In this document: one piece after another, positions 1 through 8,919 of the stretch
Layout of the letters: every line of letters starts with the position of its first letter
Numbering within the stretch: the first letter of the stretch is position 1
Origin: Flammeovirga pacifica
GTDB taxonomy: Bacteria; Bacteroidota; Bacteroidia; Cytophagales; Flammeovirgaceae
DNA: 64,000 nt
Assembly (NCBI RefSeq): GCF_000807855.2
Contig: NZ_JRYR02000001.1
Span: forward strand, 504,619-568,618
Reading direction: 5' to 3'
Notes under the pieces: generated by a model
Databases searched by the model: none
Seen by the model: the letters and a program-made list of their open reading frames with translations, nothing else
Told to the model about the DNA's origin: nothing
Program-made: the position numbers and the translations under genes

Positions 1-315
1 ATTAAGTTTCAAGCAACTCAAGATCGCTGTAATCTATTGGATAGTTTTAACGAAGGAGATGATGTAGCTGTCACTTTTGATTTAAAAGGTCGTCCTTATG
101 ATAAAGGTGGTGAAGTAATGTATTTCACTAACTTAGAGGCGTGGAGAATTCAGCAAGCAGCTGCATTCCAACCGCAAGCACAACCACAATATGGAGCTGC
201 ACCGTCTACACCTGCACCAACATCGCAGGCTCCGACAAGTACACCAGTACCTACAACACCAACAGAAAATATAGCTTCATCAAATGATGATGTAACAGAT
301 GACCTTCCATTCTAG
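1..315 (+). CDS. DUF3127 domain protein, 5' end cut by the window edge
   Basis: The reading frame is open from base 1, so the start lies outside the window; the TTG at 37 is not needed as a start. The visible 104 residues begin inside the domain (IKFQATQDRCNLLDSF, then a GRPYDKGG turn and the YFTNLEAWRIQ end), which matches my memory of the DUF3127 family, small single-domain proteins of Bacteroidota of unknown role. A linker rich in Pro, Thr, Gln and Ala follows, then the acidic tip DDVTDDLPF. That tip looks like the C-terminal peptide of single-strand binding proteins, which docks repair and replication partners. A nucleic-acid role is inference. A terminator follows at once. Confidence 0.8.
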   Translation: MKFQATQDRCNLLDSFNEGDDVAVTFDLKGRPYDKGGEVMYFTNLEAWRIQQAAAFQPQAQPQYGAAPSTPAPTSQAPTSTPVPTTPTENIASSNDDVTDDLPF

Positions 316-333
316 AAAGTCTCTTATATAATG

Positions 334-373
334 AAAGCCACTCCAAAAGTAGATCTTATGGAGTGGCTTTTTT
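334..373 (+). terminator. Rho-independent terminator after the DUF3127 gene
   Basis: An 11-bp perfect stem (AAAGCCACTCC with GGAGTGGCTTT) is followed by a T run, 20 bases after the stop codon. Confidence 0.85.
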
Positions 374-436
374 ATTTAATTGTGATTTTAAAGAAGGTTT
401 GTTCTGTTCAGGCATCTACTATATCGTGTTAAAATC

Positions 437-480
437 AAAAAAGGAATCAACTTATAGTAAATAAATTGATTCCTTTTTTT
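437..480 (-). terminator. Terminator of the DUF418 gene, possibly bidirectional
   Basis: AAAAAGGAATCAA pairs with TTGATTCCTTTTT. T tracts lie on both sides, so it can stop the minus-strand DUF418 transcript and also read-through from the left. Confidence 0.8.
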
Positions 481-500
481 ATGCTGACTTTAGATTATCT

Positions 501-1775
501 CTAACCGTTTTGTGCTTTTTTTAATTTTTCAGCTTTGATCTTATCATAAGTACTGTTTCTCAAAGGAAAAGTTTTCTTGTAGGTCAAACATTTCCAACCC
601 CATTCTAAAGGACCAAATTTGAAATATTTTAACCAGAAATAACTGTAAGTTACTTGGAATGCGTAGATCAAAACTGCCAAAGTGAAAATTGGAGCTAAGT
701 TCATTTGCCCTCCAAGACCAAATCCTATTCCGTAGAAAATAACAATACCAATAAAAGTATGCGATAGGTAATTTGTAAATGACATCTTACCAACAGCTGT
801 TAATGGGAAAAAGATGGTTTCACCCCATTTTGTGTAGTAGATGATAGACAATAGAGAAGCATAAGAAATTGCTAAACATAATTGTCCAAATACCATAATT
901 GCTTTATAAGCTAAATCACTAGGAGTAGCAGCAAATAATGCCATAGATCCACCAATATGATAACCTATAAAATGACTGATTGCACCTACAGTAAAAAATC
1001 CGAAAAAGATTTTCCAAGATCTACCTACTACAGTAAAGAAATCTTTTGATTGTAAATAGAAACCAAATAAGAATAAACCTAATACTTTAAATGGTCTACC
1101 AGAAGGTAAGAAATCAAACCATCTCCATACTACATTGTGTAAATTCTGTTTGAATGTTACTAATAGATTACCACTCTCAAAAGCAGCTACCACAGAGGCA
1201 GGGTCTTGATCCAAGTAAGTCTTTTTTGCTAATGATTCTTCTGGTGACATCCATCCTGGAGCGACCATCATAACTATAGCATCGATAACCAATGGAAATG
1301 CCATTAAGCCAATCGACCAACCTAATATTTTATTTGAAGGTAGATTTCTAAATTGTATAAATACAAAAGCCATCATGCCGTATAACATCAGAATGTCTCC
1401 AGACCAGAATAGCATATGTATAAAGCCAAATAGAATTAGAAAGCCTAATCTTCTTTTATATACTTTTAAAAATGCGTCTTGATTATTTCTTTGTCTATCA
1501 TATTGAATATAAAAACCTACTCCAAATAAAATAGAAAAGATACTATAGAATTTAGTATCAATAAAGAAACTTAAAAGTGAATATAATGTGTCATTAAATT
1601 CATGATAAGGTAACTGTTCTAAAGTAGTAAAAGGTGTAAACTTAAATAGACTCCAACTAAGGATATTCGCAAATAAAATTCCTAATATTGCAAAGCCTCT
1701 TAGAGCATCAATTACTCCAAGACGCATGTTACCTGTAGTTGGGCCGATAGTAGATGTTGGTGTAGTTTTTTCCAT
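501..1775 (-). CDS. DUF418 family membrane protein (YeiB-like)
   Basis: 424 residues with about ten hydrophobic membrane segments. The N-terminus has the family signature R-x-x-V-I-D-A-L-R-G-F-A-I-L-G-I-L-x-A-N (about residues 18-37). The C-terminal half carries the DUF418 signature (FTNYLSHT, and the end YFKFGPLEWGWKCLTY). Family members are inner-membrane proteins of unknown function, sometimes proposed as transporters or acyltransferase relatives. The ATG at 1775 gives a short polar lead before the first membrane helix. It is divergent from the DUF2490 gene and shows no operon partner. Confidence 0.9.
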   Translation of the reverse strand: MEKTTPTSTIGPTTGNMRLGVIDALRGFAILGILFANILSWSLFKFTPFTTLEQLPYHEFNDTLYSLLSFFIDTKFYSIFSILFGVGFYIQYDRQRNNQDAFLKVYKRRLGFLILFGFIHMLFWSGDILMLYGMMAFVFIQFRNLPSNKILGWSIGLMAFPLVIDAIVMMVAPGWMSPEESLAKKTYLDQDPASVVAAFESGNLLVTFKQNLHNVVWRWFDFLPSGRPFKVLGLFLFGFYLQSKDFFTVVGRSWKIFFGFFTVGAISHFIGYHIGGSMALFAATPSDLAYKAIMVFGQLCLAISYASLLSIIYYTKWGETIFFPLTAVGKMSFTNYLSHTFIGIVIFYGIGFGLGGQMNLAPIFTLAVLIYAFQVTYSYFWLKYFKFGPLEWGWKCLTYKKTFPLRNSTYDKIKAEKLKKAQNG

Positions 1776-1897
1776 TAATGCAGTTTTTATTGATAAATCT
1801 TAATGATTCTGTAATTTTATATTAGTACTTTATGAATCGTTCCTAATCAGTGCTTAGTTACGATTCAACTGTTAACATAATTCTTGTTTTAACAATA

Positions 1898-2746
1898 ATG
1901 AACACACCGAAGTCTTTTTTCTCACATTTTAACATAAAAATTATATTTTTTATGTTGTTCATAGGTCATTTATGCTCAGCCCAAGAAACTGAAAAAAAAT
2001 ATTTTGACACCTCTTGTTGGACATTTTGGAATGTAGATTATCAAATGAATAATGGTGATTCTTTGTTTTTTGAAGGAAATACAAGGTCTTCAGCTTTTGA
2101 TAGCTATATAGTAGATGGATTAAAAATGAACAGAGCCCATGTGATGTTGGGGTATGCTCATAAATTAACTCCAAAATTGTATGTAGGAGGTTCGATTAGA
2201 TCCGTTTTTGAACCCAATTGGAATGTCTGGTTTTGGAGAGCCTTTTTTCAACATAATGGACAAATAGGAGGCAAGTTAGATTTTCAGAAAAGGTTGTCCT
2301 ATGAATATGTTACTCCTCATGAATTGGAAGATAAACCTGGTGAACGATCTGAATATGGACGATTTGGTATATGGGCTTTATTAGGTAAGAATTTTAAGAT
2401 TGGACAATCTAATTTTAGAGCCGAATTTTCTTATGAGCTTTTTATTCATACTCAAGACGAAACTTCTGAAGACCGATTAGTAGATTTAAGTAGACTAAGA
2501 GTCGATTTTTATTATCAGTTGAATGATAATATTCGATTGGGAGCCTTTGCTATGCGTAATACAGAGTTTTACTTTGCTCCATCTACCTTACCACAATATG
2601 ATGAGGATGGAAATGTTATTCAGCCTGGAAAACCAGAAAGAAATTTAAATTTGATTACACCAGTATACGGTTTGACTTTTAAATATAGTATTCGACAAAA
2701 AGAGGAATGTAATTGTCCTGGTGAAAAGAAAAGAAGAAAAAAATAA
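1898..2746 (+). CDS. DUF2490 outer-membrane beta-barrel protein
   Basis: I place the start at the ATG at 1898, because the following 25 or so residues form a clean signal peptide ending at CSA-QE; a GTG at 1850 would put polar residues ahead of it. The mature part alternates short amphipathic strands typical of a small barrel (WTFWNVDYQMNN, LYVGGSIRSVFEPNW) and ends with a beta strand followed by a basic Cys-containing tail (ECNCPGEKKRRKK). This fits DUF2490, a family of secreted barrel proteins in Bacteroidota without known substrate. The basic tail after the last strand is unusual for a barrel. Confidence 0.75.
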   Translation: MNTPKSFFSHFNIKIIFFMLFIGHLCSAQETEKKYFDTSCWTFWNVDYQMNNGDSLFFEGNTRSSAFDSYIVDGLKMNRAHVMLGYAHKLTPKLYVGGSIRSVFEPNWNVWFWRAFFQHNGQIGGKLDFQKRLSYEYVTPHELEDKPGERSEYGRFGIWALLGKNFKIGQSNFRAEFSYELFIHTQDETSEDRLVDLSRLRVDFYYQLNDNIRLGAFAMRNTEFYFAPSTLPQYDEDGNVIQPGKPERNLNLITPVYGLTFKYSIRQKEECNCPGEKKRRKK

Positions 2747-2773
2747 GGATTGATTTTTCAACCAATCCTTTTT
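2745..2773 (+). terminator. Terminator after the DUF2490 gene
   Basis: AAGGATTG and CAATCCTT form an 8-bp stem, followed by TTT. It overlaps the stop codon of the upstream gene and faces the end of the minus-strand gene at 2786. Confidence 0.75.
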
Positions 2774-2785
2774 AAAATATTTCAT

Positions 2786-3187
2786 TTATTTTAAAGCTCT
2801 ACCAAAAACAAGGTTTTTTCTTTGTACTCTATCCAAATCTTTTTTATTAAGGGTAAACATACCTTTCATTAATGATTTGTAGTAATACTCATAAGCCTTT
2901 TCCATATCACCCTTTCTTAGGTGATAATCTCCAATCAATTCATATGCCTCAGCATTATCATTAATTTGAATTGAAGCATCCAACCATTGTTTGGCGAGTT
3001 CTAAGTCTGCATTCCAATTAATATTAAATGATGCAGCTTTATTTAGTATATACCAATCCCCTTTTTCAGCAGAATTAACCATTTTGATTAATTTAGACAT
3101 CTTATCTGATGTGGGAGCATCTTCAACATTTGCAAAACTTGAAAATGAGAAAAGAGTGATAACAGCGATAGTGATAATAGTTTTCAT
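2786..3187 (-). CDS. Small secreted TPR-like protein, tandem copy A
   Basis: 133 residues with a signal peptide (MKTIITIAVITLFSFSSFA) and then a helical body. One segment looks like a single TPR unit (AEAYELIGDYHLRKGDMEKAYEYYYK is the core, about residues 80-105). The gene is a close paralog of the next one at 3271-3702: the middle of the two proteins is almost identical and long DNA stretches match base for base. The 5' leader also shares AATTAATTTGACACATT. Function is unknown; a periplasmic scaffold or partner-binding role is only a guess. Confidence 0.8.
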   Translation of the reverse strand: MKTIITIAVITLFSFSSFANVEDAPTSDKMSKLIKMVNSAEKGDWYILNKAASFNINWNADLELAKQWLDASIQINDNAEAYELIGDYHLRKGDMEKAYEYYYKSLMKGMFTLNKKDLDRVQRKNLVFGRALK

Positions 3188-3270
3188 GATTTTTAATATT
3201 TAGGGAGAAAGAAATTAATTTGACACATTACAATTGATTGTATATATAAATCTATGTTAAGCTAAATGAT

Positions 3271-3702
3271 TTAAATATTATCATTAGAATATTTCGATTC
3301 ATTATTTAGTGCTTGACCGAAGACTAAAGTTTTTCTTTGTATTCTTTCGAAGTCACTTTCATTTAAGGTAAAAACACCTTTAAGTAAAGCTTGATGATAA
3401 TAATTATATGCTTTTTTCATATCACCTTTTCTTAAATGGTAATCACCGATTAACTCGTAAGCTTCTGGATTATCATTAATTTGAATTGAAGCATCTAACC
3501 ATTGTTTAGCGAGTTCTAAGTCTGCATTCCAATTAATATTAAATGATGCAGCTTTATTTAAAGTTTGCCAATCATCTTTATCGGCTTTATTCACCATTTT
3601 GATTAACTTAGACATCTTATCTGATGTTGGAGCTTCTTCCACATTAGCAAAGCTAGAAAAAGAGAATATTGTTATTAGTACTAGAGAGAAAATAGTTTTC
3701 AT
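3271..3702 (-). CDS. Small secreted TPR-like protein, tandem copy B
   Basis: 143 residues, with the same layout as copy A: signal peptide, conserved block around KAASFNINWNADLELAKQWL, one TPR-like unit and a basic C-terminus. It carries an extra polar tail (NNESKYSNDNI) missing from copy A. It lies upstream of copy A in transcription order with an 83-base gap, so the two may be co-transcribed, though copy A keeps its own copy of the leader motif. No similarity to a named family is evident to me. Confidence 0.8.
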   Translation of the reverse strand: MKTIFSLVLITIFSFSSFANVEEAPTSDKMSKLIKMVNKADKDDWQTLNKAASFNINWNADLELAKQWLDASIQINDNPEAYELIGDYHLRKGDMKKAYNYYHQALLKGVFTLNESDFERIQRKTLVFGQALNNESKYSNDNI

Positions 3703-3930
3703 TATTTAATAATTTAGAGAGTAAGAAAATTAATTTGACACATTTAACAGTTATTCGATATTTATGCCATAAATTCATAAGTGTATGATTATCAGTGTAT
3801 TATACTGTAAATTAAAGTATTGTTGCAAATATCAACTGTTCATTATCGTTCGTCTAATTTGATTTTTTTCTATTTTAGTACAGTATTCGCAAATATTTAA
3901 TAATCTTATTTTTTTATATAAAAACTATTC

Positions 3931-5001
3931 ATGAATAAAATAAATAAGGCAGCTAGTATTTCTATATTGATTGTAGTGATTGTTGCATCATTGATATACT
4001 TAAAAAGTATTATTGTCCCTTTGATACTTGCTGCTATTTTTTGGCTAATTGTAGTGGAGGTAAGGACAATGATTGGTAAAGTAGCTACATTAAGAAATAT
4101 CAAAATGCCTGTTTGGCTTCAAAACCTATTTGCCACCTTAATGATCTTTACTATACTTTTTTTAGTAGTGAAATTATTAAGTTTAAGTATGCAGAACTTA
4201 TCTGAAAGTATGACTCATTATGATGGAAACCTTCAAAAAATGGAGGAAAAAATTAATAAGTTATTTGATATTAATGTAACACATTCTCTTAATAAGATGG
4301 TTGGTGACACTAACTTCACTAATTTATTAAGAACAGTATTAAGTTCGGTAACCGATTTGTTTGGAAATGCATTTACGATAATATTATATATTGTTTTTCT
4401 ATTATTGGAAGAAAGCGGGTTTGGTAATAAAATAAAAGCAATGTATCCTAACATCAACGATCAAAATAATGTTGTTTTAATGTTAGAAAGAGTAGGCAAA
4501 ACGGTTAGTAGTTATCTTACTTTAAAAACCTTTGTTAGTGTAATTACTGGAGTTTTAAGTTATATCGTCCTTTTAATTGTTGGTATTGATGCTCCTTTCT
4601 TTTGGGCTGCCATTATCTTTTTACTAAACTATATTCCAACAATTGGATCTTTAATCGCTACTTTGTTTCCATCATTATTTATTATAATTCAGACTGGAGA
4701 ACCGAGTGTAGGGTTGATAGTTTTACTTGCAGTGGGTGGAATACAGGTAGTCATAGGTAATTTTGTAGAACCTAAATTAATGGGCAATTCTTTAAATGTT
4801 AGTAGTCTTGTTGTGCTGATTGCTCTAGCTTTCTGGGGCACTCTCTGGGGTGTAATAGGGATGATTCTTTCTGTCCCAATTACTGTATTAATGATAATTA
4901 TTTTTGGAGAATTTCAAAGCACAAGAAAAATTGCCATTCTCCTTTCTGAAGATGGTAATATAGGAGCTCCTAAAATTAATAATCAAAATAAAGAGGAATA
5001 A
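3931..5001 (+). CDS. AI-2E family transporter
   Basis: 356 residues with about eight membrane segments in the order typical of the family: two N-terminal helices, a long polar stretch (about residues 85-140), then the conserved C-terminal core with NYIPTIGSLIA, FVEPKLMGNSLNVSSLVVLIALAFWG as consecutive elements, and the closing GMILSVPITV. Members include exporters of autoinducer-2 and Na+/H+ antiporters, so the substrate cannot be read from sequence. It is a single-gene unit, closed by a strong terminator. Confidence 0.9.
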   Translation: MNKINKAASISILIVVIVASLIYLKSIIVPLILAAIFWLIVVEVRTMIGKVATLRNIKMPVWLQNLFATLMIFTILFLVVKLLSLSMQNLSESMTHYDGNLQKMEEKINKLFDINVTHSLNKMVGDTNFTNLLRTVLSSVTDLFGNAFTIILYIVFLLLEESGFGNKIKAMYPNINDQNNVVLMLERVGKTVSSYLTLKTFVSVITGVLSYIVLLIVGIDAPFFWAAIIFLLNYIPTIGSLIATLFPSLFIIIQTGEPSVGLIVLLAVGGIQVVIGNFVEPKLMGNSLNVSSLVVLIALAFWGTLWGVIGMILSVPITVLMIIIFGEFQSTRKIAILLSEDGNIGAPKINNQNKEE

Positions 5002-5003
5002 AT

Positions 5004-5048
5004 AAAGAGAGGTGGTTTTATGAATTAAAAACCACCTCTCTTTTTTTA
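5004..5048. terminator. Bidirectional terminator between convergent genes
   Basis: AAAGAGAGGTGGTTTT pairs with AAAACCACCTCTCTTT, a 16-bp stem with a 7-base loop, followed by a T run on the plus strand and T-rich sequence on the minus strand. Confidence 0.9.
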
Positions 5049-5066
5049 TATAGTTGTATATATAAC

Positions 5067-6302
5067 TTATGATGCAATGCTCATCAAATAGGCACAGAGC
5101 ATTGCTCCATAAGTTCCTAAAGCATACCCTAAAACAGCTAATAATACACCAACAGGTGCTAATGAAGGGTGAAAAGCAGAAGCGATAACAGGTGCAGATG
5201 CAGCACCGCCAACATTGGCTTTACTTCCAACTGCTAAGAAAAAGAAAGGTGCTCTTATGATTTTCGCTGTTACAATCATAATAAACACATGAATAGCCAT
5301 CCAAACTAAACCAACAACAAGTAATCCAGGATTATCCATCGTTTTTGTAACATCCATTTTCATTCCTATAGTAGCAACTAAAATGTAAATACAAACACTC
5401 CCTAATTTTGATGCTCCATATCCTTCAAGTTCTTTGGCTTTAGTGAAACTAAGTATAACACCTAAAGTAGTTGCTATTAATACGAGCCAGAAAAATTTAC
5501 TACTCATTACACTGGTTGAAGGGTCTGCAACATTTGAAGAAATGTAACTACTTAAGTTATCAGCACTAAAATGAGACAACCCAACAATCCCAAAAGCAAC
5601 ACCTAAAACAACGATGTAATTCGTTAAAGTAGGGTTTTTACTAATTTTATTCTGATATTCTTGTACTTTAATTTTCAAGTCTTCAATAGCAGAAGAATCC
5701 GCTTTTAACCATTTATCTATTTTATCAGTTTTACCGATACCCATCAATAAAATAGCCATCCAAATATTGGCAACAATAATATCTACTGCCACAATACCTG
5801 AATATAGAGATTGATCATATTTATAGATTTCTAACATGGCAGCTTGGTTGGCTCCTCCTCCAATCCAACTTCCCGCAAGTGTAGCAAGACCTCTCCAAGC
5901 TTCTTGAAATCCAACACCGTTAAATGTTTCAGGTGAAATAGCGGAAACAATTAAAATAGCTAGTGGCCCACCGATAATAATACCTACAGTACCTGATAGA
6001 AACATTATTATACTTTTGGTACCAAGATTAATTATACCTTTTAAATCAACACTAATAGTCATCAATATTAAACTGGCAGGAAGAAGATAATTCTTTGCCA
6101 TTTGGTATAAATTGGAATGCTCAGGGGATATTATGTTTAATGTACTTAAAATGGAAGGTAGGAGATAACACATTAAAAGGGGAGGGAAGATTTTATAAAA
6201 CTTAACCCAAAGTCCACTTTTAAGTGAAGATGTATAAAATACGAAAGCTAAAACGGCCATCAAAAGGCCAAAAACAGTCGCATCATTAGTGATAAAAGGC
6301 AT
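5067..6302 (-). CDS. DUF819 family membrane protein
   Basis: 411 residues and about ten membrane segments, with a polar loop near residues 190-225. The Gly-rich signatures of the family are present: GSWIGGGANQAAM in the first half and GSKANVGGAASAPVIA near the end, which together suggest two inverted halves as in cation/substrate carriers. DUF819 (YjcL-like) proteins are predicted transporters without an agreed substrate. It stands alone, divergent from the export operon at 6489. Confidence 0.88.
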   Translation of the reverse strand: MPFITNDATVFGLLMAVLAFVFYTSSLKSGLWVKFYKIFPPLLMCYLLPSILSTLNIISPEHSNLYQMAKNYLLPASLILMTISVDLKGIINLGTKSIIMFLSGTVGIIIGGPLAILIVSAISPETFNGVGFQEAWRGLATLAGSWIGGGANQAAMLEIYKYDQSLYSGIVAVDIIVANIWMAILLMGIGKTDKIDKWLKADSSAIEDLKIKVQEYQNKISKNPTLTNYIVVLGVAFGIVGLSHFSADNLSSYISSNVADPSTSVMSSKFFWLVLIATTLGVILSFTKAKELEGYGASKLGSVCIYILVATIGMKMDVTKTMDNPGLLVVGLVWMAIHVFIMIVTAKIIRAPFFFLAVGSKANVGGAASAPVIASAFHPSLAPVGVLLAVLGYALGTYGAMLCAYLMSIAS

Positions 6303-6397
6303 ATTTATGTTTTTGTGTTTATATAATCATACAACATTACAAAAAAACAATGAATTAAATAAAAACCCTTCATTAGAAACTATTTACATTTTAATAC

Positions 6398-6428
6398 TTG
6401 ACATGTAAAATAGTTTGGAATACATTTG
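6398..6428 (+). promoter_or_regulatory. Bacteroidota-type promoter of the export operon
   Basis: TTG at 6398-6400 is followed, after 20 bases, by TACATTTG at 6421-6428. This matches the -33 TTTG / -7 TAnnTTTG promoter described for Bacteroides and Flavobacterium. It is the only site I found in the window with both boxes at proper spacing. Confidence 0.7.
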
Positions 6429-6430
6429 TG

Positions 6431-6448
6431 AATGAATGATCATTCATT
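6431..6448. promoter_or_regulatory. Perfect 18-bp palindrome, TetR-like operator
   Basis: AATGAATGATCATTCATT is its own reverse complement. It starts two bases after the -7 box, so it covers the expected transcription start, 41 bases before the tolC-like gene. TGAATGA/TCATTCA half-sites are typical of TetR-family repressors that control efflux genes. No tetR gene lies nearby in the window. Confidence 0.75.
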
Positions 6449-6488
6449 AATATAAAATCTATCAATTTAGTTTAAAAAAGAATACAAA

Positions 6489-7943
6489 ATGAAAATTAAA
6501 GCTATAGTATTCTATTCATTGGTTTTATTAATTGGTTGTAAGCCTTCTCTTTTTGGACAAGAAATAAGTAGAAGGGATATGGCAGAAAAAGCAATCAATT
6601 ATTCTCACCTTTTAAAGATCAAAAGGAATGAGATTAAATCTACAGAATACGATAAACAGCGAGCAATGTACACCTATATTCCTAAAGTAGGGGTAAAAGG
6701 TGGATATGCTTATTTACTAAATGATCTAACTATCAACAGAGATATTACTGACTTAAAATCTAATGGATTAAACTCTCTAACAAATGCTAAACAAGGTATT
6801 GTCAACGGAATAGGAAGTTCTGGTCTTCCTCCTTCTGCAATTGGTATTATGGAGCCAATAGTAGATGGGGTATTTAGCAATTTAAATGGTTTAGTAAATC
6901 AAATGCCTAATGAAGTTTCTCTTTCTTTAAGAGATAATCATTTATGGTTTTATGATGCTTACGTGGAAATGGTGATTTTCTCTGGATTACAGGCACCAAA
7001 TTATGCTAAAGCTGCTGAAGCAAAAGCAGAAGCACAAAGGGCAATGATGGAAAAAGATGAGCACGAAATCATAATAGAGGTAATGGATTATTATGATAAG
7101 CTAGCTGTGATCAATCAATCGATGAAGGTATTGGAAGAATCTCAAAAGAGGTTGGACAAGCAGACTCTCTTTGCAAATAAAGCCAAGGAGGTAGGATTGG
7201 CTACTGATTATGATTTAAATAAAATTCGAATTGCCGAAAAAGATATCACTGCTAAAAGAATCGAACTTGTTGCATCTAAAGATTTAGTCCTTCAAAAATT
7301 AGAACAAATGACAGGACTTCCAAAGGAAGACATAAGTAGCATATCTCCTTCTTTAGACATTTGGTTTGTCGATGAAAACGAAATTAATCTAGGAAATAGA
7401 GCAGAAATTAAAGCCTTAGATCATTCAATAGAGGCTTTAGAAAGAAAACATAAAGCAGAACAATTTACAGCTTTACCTCAAGCCAAGGCTTTTGCACATG
7501 TAATGCAAGGTGGTTCTAATTTAACTTCTGTTGATCCTGTACCTTTTGTTGGGGTTGGAATGAAATGGGAGATTTTTGATGGTTTACAAAGAAAACGAGA
7601 AGTACAAAAATCAGCGTTAAATGTAGCTTCTATGAGAGAGAAAAAACAATATGCTAATGAGATGGTAGTTCTCGATTTTGAAAAGAAAAAAATGGAATGG
7701 AGAGTAGCTACTCAGATGGTGGATGTAGCTTATCAAAAATTAGATGGCGCTCAAACAGGCTTAAAAATTAGATCAGAAGAACTAAAAAATGGATTGGCCG
7801 ATGTGAATGATATTCTTTTGGAAATTTCTGATTATGAAAAAACACAATTAGAATACATTCAGTCTATAGCACATCAAAGACATACAGCTATTGCCTTACT
7901 AGATGCCATGGGAGCGTTGAATTTAGAACACATCAAAAACTAG
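6489..7943 (+). CDS. TolC-family outer-membrane efflux protein
   Basis: 484 residues. The N-terminus (LVLLIGCKPSLFGQ) reads either as a lipobox at Cys 17 or as a cleavable signal peptide after FGQ. The body has the two long heptad-like helical regions of the outer membrane factor family (about residues 170-260 and 410-475), separated by barrel strands. This would be the outer-membrane duct of a tripartite exporter. It is the first gene of an operon with an HlyD-type adaptor 10 bases downstream and an ABC-2 permease after that, behind the promoter and operator at 6398-6448. Confidence 0.9.
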   Translation: MKIKAIVFYSLVLLIGCKPSLFGQEISRRDMAEKAINYSHLLKIKRNEIKSTEYDKQRAMYTYIPKVGVKGGYAYLLNDLTINRDITDLKSNGLNSLTNAKQGIVNGIGSSGLPPSAIGIMEPIVDGVFSNLNGLVNQMPNEVSLSLRDNHLWFYDAYVEMVIFSGLQAPNYAKAAEAKAEAQRAMMEKDEHEIIIEVMDYYDKLAVINQSMKVLEESQKRLDKQTLFANKAKEVGLATDYDLNKIRIAEKDITAKRIELVASKDLVLQKLEQMTGLPKEDISSISPSLDIWFVDENEINLGNRAEIKALDHSIEALERKHKAEQFTALPQAKAFAHVMQGGSNLTSVDPVPFVGVGMKWEIFDGLQRKREVQKSALNVASMREKKQYANEMVVLDFEKKKMEWRVATQMVDVAYQKLDGAQTGLKIRSEELKNGLADVNDILLEISDYEKTQLEYIQSIAHQRHTAIALLDAMGALNLEHIKN

Positions 7944-7953
7944 AAAAAACATT

Positions 7954-8916
7954 ATGAAAAATATAATATTAATTGGGTCTTTAATAATGATAGCTTTTGG
8001 TTGTTCAGAAGCACCAAAACAAGACAATCTATACAAAGGGAAATTAAAAAGAGAAGTGGTATATGTGGCTTCTAAAGTTCCTGGTCGAGTACTTGAAATG
8101 AAAGTAGAAGAAGGCCAACAAGTAAAGGAGGGAGATACTCTTTGTATTATCGATTTACCAGAAGCTGAGGCGAAGCTAGATCAAGCATTAGGAGCTGTGA
8201 AAGCAGCAAAAGCACAATATGAAATGGCCTTTAACGGAGCCACAAAAGAACAATTGGAACAAGTTGATGCGGCATATAATGCAGCAGAAGAACAATATAA
8301 ATTTGCCCAAAAAAGCTTTAATCGTATTGAGGAGATGTATAAGGATTCTTTAATTTCTTCTCAAAAATATGATGAGGTTCGCACAAAATATTTAATGGCT
8401 CAAGCAAAATATGAAGGAACTTCTGCTAAAAAAAGAGAAGTGATTTCAGGTGTTCGTAATGAAAAACAAAGAATGGCATTAGGACAACTAGAAAGAGCTA
8501 AAGGTGCTTTGAAAGAGGTGAATATAGCTTTAGGGGAAAGATATATTATTGCTCCAAAAGCGATGAGAGTTGAATCAATTTCTCTTCAACAAGGGGAGTT
8601 AGCTTTACCGGGATATTCTATTTTTACAGGATATGCTGAAAATACAACCTTTTTAAGATTCGCTTTATCTGAAGAAGAAGTTTTAAAGTATCATTTAAAT
8701 GAAAAAGTGACGGTGCAATTAGCATTTGATACATCTATTCAATTAAAAGGAAAGGTGGTTAGTATAAAAGAAGAGATGTCTTATGCGACTAGAAAGTCGA
8801 TGAATCCTAATTACGAAATTGATCAATCTTTATATGTATTAAAGATTCGTCCTGATAATATGAAGCAAGCTGAAAAGTTGTTGACCAATATTACTTTAGT
8901 AATGCCTAAAAAATAG
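7954..8916 (+). CDS. HlyD-family periplasmic adaptor lipoprotein
   Basis: 320 residues with a lipobox (IMIAFGC, Cys 17). A lipoyl-like half follows (SKVPGRVLEMKVEEGQQVKEGD), then a long alpha-helical hairpin (about residues 75-180), the second lipoyl half (YIIAPKAMRVESI) and a beta-barrel domain. This order is standard for membrane fusion proteins, which bridge the inner-membrane pump and TolC. A lipid anchor in place of a membrane helix is common. It is spaced 10 bases from the tolC-like gene and 3 bases from the permease, so translational coupling is likely. Confidence 0.92.
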   Translation: MKNIILIGSLIMIAFGCSEAPKQDNLYKGKLKREVVYVASKVPGRVLEMKVEEGQQVKEGDTLCIIDLPEAEAKLDQALGAVKAAKAQYEMAFNGATKEQLEQVDAAYNAAEEQYKFAQKSFNRIEEMYKDSLISSQKYDEVRTKYLMAQAKYEGTSAKKREVISGVRNEKQRMALGQLERAKGALKEVNIALGERYIIAPKAMRVESISLQQGELALPGYSIFTGYAENTTFLRFALSEEEVLKYHLNEKVTVQLAFDTSIQLKGKVVSIKEEMSYATRKSMNPNYEIDQSLYVLKIRPDNMKQAEKLLTNITLVMPKK

Positions 8917-8919
8917 ATC

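Noticed and set aside
2786-3702. A mobile-element footprint around the tandem secreted-protein genes
   Set aside because: No terminal inverted repeats, target-site duplication or transposase are seen; simple tandem duplication explains the identity.
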